Assembly: GCA_000697475.1 (NCBI GenBank)
Contig: JNEU01000944.1
Location: 1 to 34,369 of the forward strand
Direction of reading: 5' to 3'
Source of the DNA: Lichtheimia corymbifera B2541
Taxonomy: Eukaryota > Mucoromycota > Mucoromycetes > Mucorales > Lichtheimiaceae
Length of the DNA: 34,369 nt
How positions within the stretch are numbered: position 1 is the stretch's first letter; the number at the start of each line of letters is the position of its first letter. The notes under the pieces were generated by a model that searched no databases, had not been told where the DNA came from, and was given only the letters and a program-made list of their open reading frames with translations. The translations under genes and the position numbers were made by a program. Positions 12,210 through 23,657 of this stretch are shown here, one piece after another.

Positions 12210-13360
12210 AAAGAATTATTATATTGAAGCGTGATGTCTTTAATAGAACAAAGTTAATCAGGATGTGCAAGAGCATCCTCTGACCAAGTTTTCAAGTTCG
12301 AGATGGGCAATCTCGGGGTGTATGCCCCATACACAGTATTCCCATCCATTCTTCGTTGGGCACTCCCATTCAAGATTTTCGTAATCAAGCATGGGGTATT
12401 TATTTGTATGAAGTTGATCAGCATGTCCCAGCGAACCTTCTGACCAAGTTTCACGATCGACGTGGCCAATCTCGGGGGTCATTGATCGTCCACCCCGTCT
12501 ATCCATCGTTTCTCCTGTATTTGGGCCGTTCGCATTCAAAATTCTCATAATGAAGCCTGTGGTTTTTAAATGAATGAAGATGATCAGCATGTCTCAGAGA
12601 AGCTTCTTACCAAGTTTCAAGTTCGAAATGGGGAATCCCAAGATTATGCATACTAAATGACATTTCATGGATTCGGGCGGGGTACGGAATTTCCGTCCAT
12701 CATAGTAAACCTCACATTATACCCTCCCATTCAAAACTTTTAAATGAAGTGTGGGTTCTTTATTAAGACAAAGTTGATCAGTATGTCCAAGAGCATATTG
12801 TGTGAAAGTTTCAAGTTTGTGGTGGGCAATCTCGAGGCCATACTACTTATAATTGCCGTCCGTTCATTGTCGGGCGCCCCCGTTCAACATTTACATAATG
12901 AAGCATGCGTTTTTTAATTGAATGGAGTTGAGCAGCATGTCGAAGCCCACCGCCCTGATCAATTTTCAGAGTGGAGGTGGGCATTCGCGGGGGTGTGCAC
13001 TATGCACCCTGCTTGCGCTCCGTGCGTCCTGTATTTGGGCCGTCCGATTCATTTGAAACATCATAATGAACCATATGGTTTTTAAATGAATGGCGTTGAT
13101 CAGCATGACTCAGAGAACCTTCTTCCCAAGTTTCAAGTTCGAGGTGTGGAATCCCAAGACTTTGCATACTGTATCGATAAATGATAAATCCGGCGCGTAC
13201 CCCATTTCCGACCGCCCATAGTAAACCCCACATTACACCCTACCATTCAAAATTTTCAAATGAAGTGTGGGTTCTTTATTAAGACAAAGTTGTTCAGCAT
13301 GTCCAGAAGCATATTGTGCGAAAGTTTCAAGTCGAAATGGGTAATCCCAAGATCATGGAT
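12210..13360 (+). repeat. degenerate tandem array, about 152-194 bp units
   Basis: TGATCAGCATG-like cores recur at about 12248, 12416, 12581, 12775, 12927, 13097 and 13290, so spacings are 168, 165, 194, 152, 170 and 193 bp. Read on the minus strand the unit order is L-A-B-L-A-B plus a partial unit. The left arm has L-A-B-L-A plus the same partial unit, so this array holds one extra B unit. TGATCA palindromes sit at most unit junctions. Confidence 0.8.
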
Positions 13361-14258
13361 CAATCTACAGTGTGTGTGTATTTGTATGGCAGTGCCTGAA
13401 CTATTTAATTTCACAGCTCTTCCACTCCCAGCTTCTTGCTTCTTCCCATTCTCACTGTTGCCCCATTCAAGTACAGCTATCACCTGCGAACGATTGTCCT
13501 GCTTCAACCCATTATGTCAATCCTACAACTCTCTTGATTCGGTTGTCTTTGACTGAATGGCAAGTCATGGCGTATACACAGCCTACTTGTCACTCTACTA
13601 CAACACCCGCGTTCCTTGATACGACACACTCTCTTACACTCTCATCCGCCGCAACCAATCGTAACAGCGTTCATTCCAGCAGTTGCCATTGACGTGCCCT
13701 TTACACCATTACCTCAAACAGCGTTCACAGCCTTTGTAACTCTACTACAACACACGCTCTTGCACACTCCACCGCAGCGACTAAACGTAGCAGCCGTTGC
13801 TATTATCAATGTCTTTTACTTTATTGTCTCAAGTTACTTGGAACACCTTGCTTTGATACATACGGATTCAAATGGATGGGATGCCATATCACATAGCAGA
13901 TACACCGCAATACAAACAATCTTCACCTGGATAAGCCTCGATGGAAGAAAATGACCAAGAAAGGATTGACCAGCAGCCGGATGCATATCAGCAGCGATCA
14001 CATATTGGATCTGATGGATGGATGTATTCAGGTGCAGTGATGAGATATCTTGGAATGTTCCTTTAATTACTTGGAGTGTCGTCTGCAAGAACGATCACGT
14101 GGATACGGCTGAGGATGATCATATATTGGATGGGATGCTTACAGCCATGGATGATCCTGGGATACTCAAGACAATGCAGTCATGGATGAAGGAGGATTAT
14201 AACGGCAGCAACCAAGAATAGAATGACACAAATATCCACTGTTACCTCTATGTGATTC
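12210..14258 (+). repeat. right arm of large diverged inverted repeat (dispersed element copy)
   Basis: Inverted partner of 868-2845. It has the same order, tandem array (about 12210-13360) then non-tandem module (about 13360-14258), here read on the plus strand. Inside the module a block of about 150 bp is partly duplicated: ACTCTACTACAACAC occurs near 13593 and again near 13738, and HTLLH.PPQ is encoded in both halves. Short open frames exist, but none carries a recognisable domain and their boundaries differ from those in the other arm. Confidence 0.85.
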
Positions 14259-15061
14259 ACCCGTAGCTTATTCAATTTACCATGCTGTTCCCTTACTATC
14301 TTACTCGATAAATGTTCACACTACCATGTGCTATTCTTCGACTTTTTCATGGAATTCAACATAATACATAAAAGAGTCCATTCGGTTCATATGCGCAAGA
14401 CGTGGATCACTTGGTTGGATTGTGGATTGAAAAGGGGAATAGAAACTTGAAGCATTGGAAAGCGAGGTTGCATCGTTATATCATCGTATCAAGATGCTTT
14501 TGTTCTTTTGCCAGAGCTTCCTCGTTTACGTACTGATAGATAAAAGGAAGGGGTGGTTGGCGAACGCTTGTACGTATTACTGGATACGTTTAGTCGATAG
14601 TGATGAGGACCAACATAAGAGCTTGTTATATAATAAGCTTGGTTCATTTTAAGCTTTTAATTCAATGTTGCATGGTTACATGAACATACGTACCATGCTT
14701 ACCTATTACAATTTCCAGCATACACTATCATAAGCACTTTCTTCTTATTGCTACCTTTTCCTTTGAGAACGAATTCTGAAGGCTAACAACATCGTTGTCA
14801 GCTACGCCTTCCACACAAGAGACTTTCGGATGAACTGATTGTTTGACCTATGGTCCATGCCATGTATGAATAATTTCCATAAAGCTATCTTAGGCGGTAT
14901 CTAAGACCCCTTTAGGATTCGAACCATTATGACCTCGTCACCCACAGCATTGACCCTTCAACCCCCCCGTCACCTCGTCTTGTTACACAACGTGTCCTTC
15001 TGCTACTTTGATTCTATTAAGAGAATGAATGGGTATTACTGACTTTTACAGCTGATAGCTA
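14259..15061. other. intergenic region between repeat arm and prolidase
   Basis: About 800 bp with no gene I can support. A TTCGAATCC-like stretch near 14916 resembles a tRNA T-loop, but its stem does not pair (see rejected items). The right end should hold the 3' UTR of the prolidase gene. Confidence 0.6.
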
Positions 15062-16898
15062 CTATGAAAGAGATAAAACATTGGGCAAAGACGAAAAGAT
15101 TAGATTATTGGATGATGGGATGGATAATGTAGGGTTGCTTTGCAGTGGCTTTTTGGTCTTCGATGACATGAGTGCTTCAATAGCTTCAACGGTCTTTGGT
15201 GCTATTGTCAGGTTCTCATGACCGTCAGGTGTAATTACGACTGTATCTTCGATCCGGATTCCACCGACTGATCGATATCGCTCGAGTACATCCATGTTGA
15301 AAAACCTTTGGTATCCGGGAAATTGGGTCCATATTTTGAGGTAGGTATCATTAAAGTAAAGACCAGGTTCAACAGTGATCACCATATTAGTTTCTAAGGC
15401 CCGATCCACAAGGAAGGGTGAATACTCCAACTTGTGGTCTGCATGGTACACTGTACGCCTAAACAAACTTTGGTAAATTCTTCTGCGTCGGTTCACAACC
15501 ACGATAGCATGGTTACTTACCCTCCAACATCGTGAACATTAAGTCCCACTGAGTGACCAAGACCTTAGGAATTGAGATGTTTTTAGCACTATTATTCACT
15601 GAAGAGTATCTCTAATATCATTGTGTTCACTTACTATGAAAGTAAAACGCATACGGCACACCAGACTCTATAAGCTCTTCTTGGGTACCGACCAATATGC
15701 CGATTTCGGTAAGCTTGTTACACAGTACCTGGATAGCCAGGTCCTCCATCTCTGTCCACATCACACCCGGTGCAAGACGATCCAGCACAGCCTTCGTAAA
15801 GAGGGCGTTAAATTTTCATTCATTAGTAATCGATGATAATAATTACCTCCTGCATGGCAAGTACAATGTTGTAGATGGCTTTGGCTGATAATTACATAGG
15901 TTAGTATTATTTCATAGTGCTAACGATTGACGATCCAATGACTCACCTTCAGCCGAGAAAGTACCTGATACCGGAAACGTACGGGTCACATCGCTACTGT
16001 AGCACTGACATTCAGCACCTGCATCTACTAGCACTAATGCATCCTCGGGAAGAGGCATGTTGTTCTTGGTGTAGTGCAATGTAGCAGCACGAGGCCCTGA
16101 TGCAACAATGGGAATATAAGCTTGCCGATCCAAGCCATAGCAAGCTGTGATCCAGCGGAAGTAAGCAGCTAATTGCTTCTCAGTGGTTTGTCTTGTTTTG
16201 GTGGCCTGCATTAAAGCCATATGGGCATGAGATGAAATATAGGTTGCCTGCCGAATAAGGTCAATCTCCCATGGAAACTTGATGAGCCGTGCTTCATATA
16301 ACGCTTCTCGCATTGCGTCGGTAGATATCCGACAATTGATTCCCTCGAGTAATGCGGGTCGCTCTACTTGCCGCTTTTCATCGACTGCATTATCGAGCAT
16401 ATGAATCACCGTTGGCTTTAGTGTATCAGCCAAATAGGCAACAAATTTGCTCTCTTCCATAACAACGTCGACATCATACTTCATCAGGAGCTCGGATGTG
16501 CTATCAGGTGCACCTTTCCAAACCGTCTCAGTATCAGGGATTGTTGGTGGGATCAAGTACACAAGGTCCGTCTGCAAATCAATCATCACATGAAATCCAG
16601 GTTCATCCACCCCTTTAGTATAATTACATATCGATGTCAAATACAGTACGAAACCAATACAATAAGACGCTGGCTTACCGGTAAGGTAGAAAAAGTTGCT
16701 TTCTTGACGAAATTCCAATTCCACGTCGGTATCATCACGCATGCTGTGGTCAGCTCCTTGCATATAGATCATGGCTCGCTCGTTCTTATCAGCATCATTG
16801 TTGAGTTTGAGCAAGCTTTTCACTTTAAGGCAATGTTGGCGAGTGGGTAATTTGTTGTCGCATGGATAGATTGGCGTCTCAAGAGCGAGTGGTGACAT
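15062..16898 (-). CDS. Xaa-Pro dipeptidase (prolidase), M24B metallopeptidase
   Basis: Prolidase cleaves dipeptides with C-terminal proline, in cytosolic proline recycling. Six exons: 16898-16679, 16612-15947, 15884-15847, 15791-15635, 15563-15521 and 15458-15062, giving 506 aa. The N-terminal domain carries ESNFFYLTG. The pita-bread catalytic domain has all five metal ligands: Asp270 (LVDAG), Asp281 (SSDVTRTFP), His364 (LGHSVG), Glu405 (TVEPGLYF) and Glu445 (GGIRIEDT). Their spacing tracks human PEPD (276, 287, 370, 412 and 452, from memory), so this is prolidase rather than aminopeptidase P. One oddity: the HGLGH motif reads HSLGH. The frame stays open upstream to 17090, but that sequence is promoter-like, so I chose the ATG at 16898. 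Confidence 0.93.
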
Positions 16899-17452
16899 GA
16901 TGATGAGAAGAGCAAAAAACAATGACAGGGAAAAGAAATAAGAGACAACAGGTAAAAAAAGGCGGGCAATCTCCTTTTTTAATAAACAGGTCAAGTGACC
17001 AGGTGGTGACCAAAAGGTAATGCAGCGTTTCCAAAATTGCAATGGGTAGCTTAAAGGCACGGACGCGACATCGATCACTTGGTGACACATACGGCCCTAA
17101 GAACAAAACGAAAATGGGTACGTGCGGAACCATCCCCACCTTTTCGAGCAAAGACCCGTTGTGGTGATTCAAGCGCAAACCCACGTGCTACCCAACACTG
17201 AGCAGCGATGCTATGCAATCTTCCCGATGAATGTATGTCTTAGAAAGAATATCTTTGGCATAGGATGATAGAGCTTCTCAAGCTCTTACGCTGTTCAAGT
17301 GCCATCTTAGATGCGAATACTGAATAAATATGCTATGCCAAGCGAAAATTAGAATAAGGTTTCCATTGCCTTTTATATCCATTTGCCCGGGAGGTTCATA
17401 ATGACCATGTAACATCTTTATTCACGCTACAACAAAGTTCTTGGCTGGCAAA
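16899..17452. other. intergenic region between PLD-like gene and prolidase
   Basis: These 554 bp hold the prolidase promoter (minus strand) and the 3' UTR of the PLD-like gene. An open frame continues upstream of the prolidase ATG to 17090, but its product (LPVVSYFFSLSLFFALL) looks like a translated pyrimidine-rich promoter. No further gene is seen. Confidence 0.55.
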
Positions 17453-18717
17453 TTAATACATCTCCCATATACGTTCAAACTGATTTTGATATGCTTCAAC
17501 CACACTGGGTATGTTGGTGATGACGATGTTTTCGTTATTGCGGTAGCGGGCGCTAAAGAAAGTTACACAGAAGAAACGTTAGCAGTCTGCCATGCTAATG
17601 TGCTGATACATCATGCTGCTCCGTATATGTTGTGTACTTACGCGATTGACCAGTTGAAGCTTCCTGTGATGACCATGCGGTTGTCAATGACAGCAAACTT
17701 GTTGTGCATGAATTGCTCACTATGGTGTATACCAATATTAATGTGCTGTCGCGTATATAACAAGCGCCTATGCATTTCGAAAACAAACCTTGTGTCATAT
17801 TTGACAGGGATACCTTCATCGTCATGTAGACGCTCAACATCAGATCCCTTAGCCTCAAGTTGATCATTATCACTAATGATCCTGACATCAACTCCACGAC
17901 GCTGGGCATTGGCAATAGCTCTTGCAGTGGTGTTGTCGGTCAACGAAAAGATACAAATGTGCAAGGATTCTTCAGCAGACTTGATCGCAGAAATAAACGA
18001 GTGATAGCTATCTTCGGAGGGGAAAAACATGGGCATACAAAAGACTTCGCTTGGAAGCTCTTCAAGGAACTTGGGTTCGAACGGGCCCCAGTCTTCAGGG
18101 TCTTCATCTTGCTGGTGGTAATATTGTCTTGCCAATTGTTGAGCGCGTACATGTTCTCGACGTTCGGCAGCTCTTCCGGCCTCATAAGATCGGCACCATG
18201 CATTCCTTTTCTCAGCGTTAGATTCATCATCAGCTTTGCGGGAAGCAACATCCGCCCATGACATTGGCTTATTATCTTCTTCATCCTCTTCCTCATCCTC
18301 GTTTGACTCATCCTCAGGAATCCAGTTGGGTCGAAAAGCATCTACACCAAGCGAGGTGGAGATCAAACATGAAACATAATCTTTAAGCACAACAAGGCGT
18401 TGCTTGTCGGCATCAGATTCCATGGCTTTGCCAGCCGTGGCAAACAAACGATTCATGAGCTTAAGAGCATCCTTGTCATCTTGATCCCCTCCTTTGCTTT
18501 CACGTTGCTCAAGCATGGTATTGAAGTGAGTGGAAGCCTTTTCACGCATCTCACGGTCCGCCACAAGGTATTCGGCTGATTGCATTGACTAAGGAAATTC
18601 ATCGATACCAGGTCAAAAGGAGCGTGGTTGAGGAGCATAAGGAGATGGATACTGTACCCTTGTGACAAGCTCACGCATGCTCATTTGAGTGTCTTCTTCC
18701 CAGGGATTGATAGTCAT
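17453..18717 (-). CDS. phospholipase D-like HKD protein of the mitoPLD/Zucchini (PLD6) type
   Basis: Four exons: 18717-18658, 18588-17789, 17719-17642 and 17552-17453, giving 345 aa. The C-terminal half is a single-HKD PLD domain: SLHICIFSLTDN, then RRGVDVRIISDNDQ, and the catalytic HNKFAVIDN with His292, Lys294 and Asp299 followed by ITGSFNWS. Family members act as dimers, either as phosphodiesterases on cardiolipin or as single-strand nucleases in piRNA pathways; which applies here is unknown. The N-terminal half is unusual: charged, with an acidic run (DEEEDEEDN near 125) followed by MSWADVAS, and no membrane anchor by eye, unlike animal PLD6. The first 20-codon exon begins at the first ATG and splices in frame. 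Confidence 0.88.
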
Positions 18718-20736
18718 GATGTTGGTTTGCTAAAGGGATACAAAAGCAAAAGAAAGATGCGAATAAAACGAGAGGGGCGCTGGCTCGCGTTTTGTGTGAA
18801 TGCGTTTGTGTGTCAAGCCATAAACAACACGTACATGATGTTACGTTGCACGAAGCGGACTACGATCCATCGCTTGTTTGCCAACATGCCAACATGCCAA
18901 CATACCAATAATCCATATGCCACCCATGTCATGTCGACGCCATTTTCAGTGTTGTCGAATACATGCACCCAATCGTACCATTTATTTTGAAACGTGTTAG
19001 TTGAGATTTAGCGGATGAGCTGCTGCTGCATGAAGAGCTATGGTAGGGTTGGTTTAAGGAGCGTCACCCGGAAAAAAGGGATACGATGACAGCTGAGTGA
19101 GTAGTGGTGTGGATAACCTTATACGCCGTTGGCACTACTCACCCTTAGCAAAACAGCGTTTAATATTATGGGTTGCAAGGTTTACACGTGTACTAGCAAC
19201 ATGCAGTCATGCAACAAGCTCATCATAATTTCCCAACATGCCTGTTAAAGTGCATGAATCGATGTCAGGGTAGCAGTGTTTACTGCTCATCCCACATATG
19301 CAGGTATATGCAAACCAGCCACAAAGGACGAGCAAGCTTAGACATCACCAAATAAAGCAACATAGAAAATGTTGATGCGAACAGCTTAAATGAGAATGAT
19401 TGACCATGTTGCATTATCTTTCGATGGGATCAAACTTGCACATGGTGCGAGTGTCGATGGCTGGTGCATGTGCAGCATTACCTGCATAATCAACACCATC
19501 AGCAGCATATGCCTCACAACTCCATACATATGAAAGGGAGCTTGATTGATTATTGTGGAATGGGCTATTATACCCCAAAGGTCTTATCAGCAGTGGAGGT
19601 TTTGATGTTCTATCGCGGAATTGTATCAAAGGAGCCGGCGAAAAGGGAGTCGATCAACATTGACAAGAAAGGGGAAATGTGTGTGTATGATTGAATGAAT
19701 ATGGTGAGATAATGAGCAGTGTTGTTTCCATTCTCACCATAGAATACCGACATATCTCGTGCAAAGGATGTTCTTCATGTACATATGCATGCGCCCCACA
19801 TTAGTAGTGATTTTCAAGAAGACCATTATGCCAACCTGTTGATTACAGGGTCGCATGCAGTGACCCATGATGGTGCCATCTCTTTCCTGTTCACTGTAAT
19901 CAGCCTTAAAGAGGCATCTTGTGTTACGGTAGTATGGAAGATCACTTTACAACATTGCACAAAGCAAAGGATGCCGAGAATTCCCCATTACAAACATCGC
20001 CCAGAATAATGCATGTCGTTAATGCGACTGGATGCTCATCATAGAAACCACTCATTATACCCGTTATTGGTTCACACGCTATTTGTGTCAAGAATAATGT
20101 CAGCATGAGAACGCCTCAGCACCCTGAACACGGGAACGTGATGCAATGTTACACATCCGCAGCTTGGTCGAATAGGGTCCCTGTAATTGACCGGGAAAAA
20201 TAGCAGAAGGTGCCCATTTTAGTGTGCCTGTAAGGGCATTCGCCAAGAGTTGCTTTATTGAGTGATCTATCCGAATACCACCATCTTCATACAAAGGGTC
20301 CATGCTCCCTTCCTTTATCCTATTTATTGTGTACAATACCATTGTACTATTGTTAGCGTGGGATGTGGCGTGGGCGACAGTCCTACAGAATCAACTTGCT
20401 CACTGGTGAAGATGATAAGGAAGGAGAGAGAAAAAATGCAGGAGATTGATAAGAGAGAGGAGAAAATACAAGGAAGACATGTAGCAATGCGGCGTGTGTT
20501 AGGGATGTATAATGCGATAGTATTGTGCTCCGTGGCTAATAAGTGGTATACAATGCTCCTTATTTATCCAGAACAGGTATCCGCCACATGTTTTGTTCAA
20601 TGGCGCGCCTCATTGTATTTGAGCTTATCGTGCTTCAGCTGTGGCTCGATTTTTCAGATGCCACAATCGCATTTAAGCGGCGCATTTTCGTGCTCTCTTT
20701 TACTCTCCCCCTCTTTGCACTACCTACACGGCTTGT
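18718..20736. other. long intergenic region, no supported gene
   Basis: About 2 kb with no recognisable coding region. The longest plus-strand frame, 20262-20747, encodes a composition typical of chance frames and runs into the MAPK promoter. Minor features are a short tandem run of CCAACATG (about 18880-18904), a 10-bp inverted repeat GTGAGTAGTG/CACTACTCAC (19097-19106 and 19133-19142), and a purine-rich stretch at 20408-20480 upstream of the MAPK gene. Confidence 0.55.
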
Positions 20737-20744
20737 TATATAAG
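20737..20744 (+). promoter_or_regulatory. TATA box of the Slt2-like MAPK gene
   Basis: TATATAAG ends 36 bp before the ATG at 20781, preceded by a pyrimidine-rich run (20695-20720). If it positions initiation at the usual 25-35 bp, the leader would be very short. Confidence 0.65.
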
Positions 20745-20780
20745 TAGCCTCCATTCCGCTCATCAAGCATCCTTCTCTCC

Positions 20781-22482
20781 ATGTCGCGCCATTACTCGGT
20801 TGCCATTGATGGTGGCCCAGAAGTCTTCACCATCGACACTCGCTACAGGATTGTTCGCAAAGTTGGCTCAGGATCGTATGGTACGGTGTGCTCGGCTTTT
20901 GATTTGCATGCCGATCGATATTGCGCCATCAAAAAGGTCTATCGAATTTTTGACAAGCGTCTATTGACAAAGCGTTGCTTGCGAGAAATCAAGTTGCTGC
21001 AACATTTCAATCATCATCCTCGCATCATTGAGCTCTTTGACATGGATATAGTTGACGTGAACAACTTCAACGAGATCTACTTGGTGTTCAATTGCATGGA
21101 TGCGGTAATATATTCATCTTGGCTTTCATTCATCAATGCTGACTCACCTTGTGCATATATATTCATTAGAGTCTACATGATGTGATCCATTCTGATAAGC
21201 CTATAAACATTGTTCAAGGCCAATGGATCCTTTATCAAATGCTCTCAGGACTCAAATACATTCACGCAGCCAACGTGATACACCGCGATTTGAAACCAGG
21301 TAAGGAATAATATGCCCATTTCATCTTTACATCCATAAACGCTCATTAACGTGTATAATCTTAAACAGCTAATATCCTTGTCAATGTCAACTGCGATATC
21401 AAAATATGCGATTTTGGGATGGCACGCGAGTACCGTCCTCAAGAAGATGGCCGACAATCTGCATTCCTCACCGAGTATGTGACAACACGGTGGTACCGCG
21501 CTCCTGAAGTTATGATCAGCCCAAACAATTACAGCAAGCTTAGTGAGTTATCTTTACTAGCTAATACAATGGAAGCATTATTTACATCTCAAACGTTGTA
21601 GTCGACGTGTGGTCTGTTGGCTGTATCTTTGGAGAGATTCTTGGTCGTAGAGTCTTGTTCAAGGGCCGAGATTACATTGATCAATTACACAAGATTCTTG
21701 GCATCCTCGGATTACCGGAAAGCATTTCATTCTGGGACCCATCAGAATCGGTTGCTACGCATCTTGAACAGCTATGCACGGTAAATGGCCAGCCGCCTCC
21801 CCGCCATCCAATCGATTTTAGGTCCTTGTTTCCGGATTGCCCATTGGATGGTATAGACATTTTACAGCAATTATTGCAGCTGGATCCACATCAACGTATC
21901 ACAGTGACTGATGCAATGGCACATCCTTTTCTGGCACCTTTTGGAGATCCTGAAGAAGAAGCCATGGAACCAGGCACATGTGATTTTCATTTTGAGCAGT
22001 ATGCAGATGATGAAGATTTGCGTCAACATGTGATTGATGAGATTATGCGCTTTCGTCGTAAGCAATGGCAGCTAGAGCAATGTGTGCGTAGCCCATCCAT
22101 GCATGCTGATATGTGTTGTGGTGTCGGTACTCTCGGCAGTAGCAATATTTTATTGCGTCATCAGCAGCAGCATCAACGACATGCCACCATGAGCTTACTC
22201 GACCGAACATCTATCCAATGGCAATATTCTGCAGAGCACACACCACCATCGCCACCACCTGTTGATCAACCCTATGATGATACAAGCTCGTTGGCCACAG
22301 AAGAAGGGGCATCTATGTTTTCTGGTGGTCTGGTTGGTGAGCCTGAAGAAATGACAGCCGAGGAAGATGCGCTTTTAAACCAAACCGCTGGAATGGATGT
22401 CGAACCAAATCGTCAATTCAGGTTGCCAGCACGTGGTCCTGAGCGTGATCTTTTAGAGCGTGAGCTCAGCGGGACATGGTGA
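20781..22482 (+). CDS. SLT2: MAP kinase of the Slt2/Mpk1 (cell-wall integrity) type
   Basis: A serine/threonine kinase at the end of a MAPK cascade; in fungi the Slt2 group acts in cell-wall integrity. Four exons: 20781-21104, 21170-21299, 21369-21542 and 21602-22482, giving 502 aa. The glycine loop GSGSYGTV is at 29-36, the ATP-site lysine is in AIKK (Lys51), HRDLKPAN at 146-153, DFG at 166-168 (CDFGMAR, where Leu is more usual), activation loop TEY at 186-188, then [13 protein letters not shown] after the third strand and the KR.LREIKLL block point to Slt2 rather than Fus3/Kss1. After the kinase domain there is a long Gln/His-rich and acidic tail, as in Slt2 proteins. The ATG is the first in frame, just after a TATA box. 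Confidence 0.92.
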
Positions 22483-22784
22483 GCCCATTACCTTCATTTT
22501 TATTGCATTTTTCACTTCTTCTGTGTCCATATTATGCTTTTCCTTTCACTTTGCGCGGCTTTTAGTAATGGTTATCGTTCGTGTTAATTATGCTTTCATC
22601 TCATCTTCTATTTACATCATTCATCATGCCTATACTTTTGCTATGCTTTCTCTTATTCATCATGTTGCCTTTTCCGACTATTGCAATGTATATCTTTTTT
22701 CATATGCACATCTTTTCAATTATCAACAAAGAATAAAGCTATTTTTTCATCAGTGCCTATACTATATGTACACCGCCGTCACGT
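22483..22784. other. convergent 3' intergenic region
   Basis: About 300 bp between the stop codons of the MAPK gene and the convergent unknown gene. It is T-rich on the plus strand, with an AATAAA-like AGAATAAAGC near 22730, a plausible polyadenylation region. No gene is seen. Confidence 0.55.
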
Positions 22785-23657
22785 TCAAATCAATCTTTTA
22801 GTATCCTTGAATCTCCCCATTATGCTCTTCTTTGATGCATCCTCAAGAAGGGGTTGCAGAGCTCCTGCTTCCAATGCTTTTCCGATCGCCGCTTGATGCT
22901 TGGTTAATGCTTGTAAAAGAGATTCGAATTGATGATTGCTCATGGTTGTGATATGATCCATGTCAATAAACTCGGTGCATGCAATGATTGCATCACCGAA
23001 TGCCTGGGAGATCCCTAGGACACGGCTTCTGATTTCAGTACTCAAGATCGGAGAGCTGAGAAACCTATTCTTGTTGAAAAGCTTGCGGCCATAGCATGGT
23101 TTGTGCAACCATACCTCGAAAGAAAGTGGCTCGCCATTTTGTTGGGCATACGGAGATAAGGGGGATTGCTGGTCGCTCCCTTGAAAACGGTCATGAAGGA
23201 CCTTGCAGCGGCGACAAAGGTCAATAATGAGCCAGTTCTTGAACCCGACAGACATGCGCTCTTCACCAGATACCAGGGTGCGCTGACGGTAATAGATTTC
23301 CCACAGGTCGATGAATGTTTGATGGAGATTGGGTGTGGATGCGTTGTCAAATTGCTAGAAGGTATGTGTGCTTCCATCAGAATTCACTCGCTTTCACTCA
23401 TCCAAAGTGTAAAAACGACCACCTACCTTTTCATTGGTTGATAGCGTATATGGGTCGACGCATTTTAGTTCCTTGATAATCTCATCACCACGATCTCGAA
23501 GCACAAGAGTGCCAGCAAGGTCGAGTGCAATAGGCTTTGGCATACCCACATTTGCTTGTGTGGTAGATCCTGATGCTGATGCATTCTCAGGCTTGACTTT
23601 TTCTTTTCCTTTACCATTATCTGGCACTTCTTGATGGGTGTGATTTTGGAAATCCAT
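22785..23657 (-). CDS. hypothetical protein (266 aa), unrecognised
   Basis: I do not recognise the family. Two exons, 23657-23427 and 23354-22785, are joined by a 72-nt GT..AG intron and keep frame. The first about 35 residues are polar and low-complexity (KGKEKVKPENASASGS), followed by an ordered segment with LDLAGTLVLRDRGDE and later GFKNWLIIDLCRRCKVLHDRF, PCYGRKLFNKNRF and a helical, amphipathic C-terminal third. There is no signal peptide or transmembrane segment by eye. Sustained frame across the intron, ordered composition and convergent spacing to the MAPK gene support it as a real gene. Cys, Arg and His in RRCKVLH could hint at a binding site, but no metal motif is complete. Confidence 0.75.

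Noticed and set aside
12254..12590. Overlapping minus-strand open frames of 71 and 110 codons in the right array
   Set aside because: They are translations of the tandem DNA repeat, begin and end at arbitrary points in the units, and have no counterpart frame of the same extent in the left arm.
14880..14945. Possible tRNA on the minus strand (GGTTCGAATCC, resembling a T-loop)
   Set aside because: Only two base pairs of the T-stem form, and I find no acceptor, D or anticodon arms at the right distances.
16899..17090. N-terminal extension of prolidase by about 64 residues
   Set aside because: The extension is a translated pyrimidine-rich stretch that mimics a hydrophobic segment; cytosolic prolidases begin near the ATG at 16898, and the ligand spacing to human PEPD already fits that start.
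19097..19142. Short inverted repeat GTGAGTAGTG/CACTACTCAC as a terminator or regulatory hairpin
   Set aside because: Ten-base arms with a 26-nt loop in AT-rich intergenic DNA are expected by chance, and it adjoins no gene end.
20262..20747. 161-codon plus-strand open frame upstream of the MAPK gene
   Set aside because: Its composition is typical of chance frames, it has no domain, and it runs through the MAPK TATA box and pyrimidine-rich promoter.
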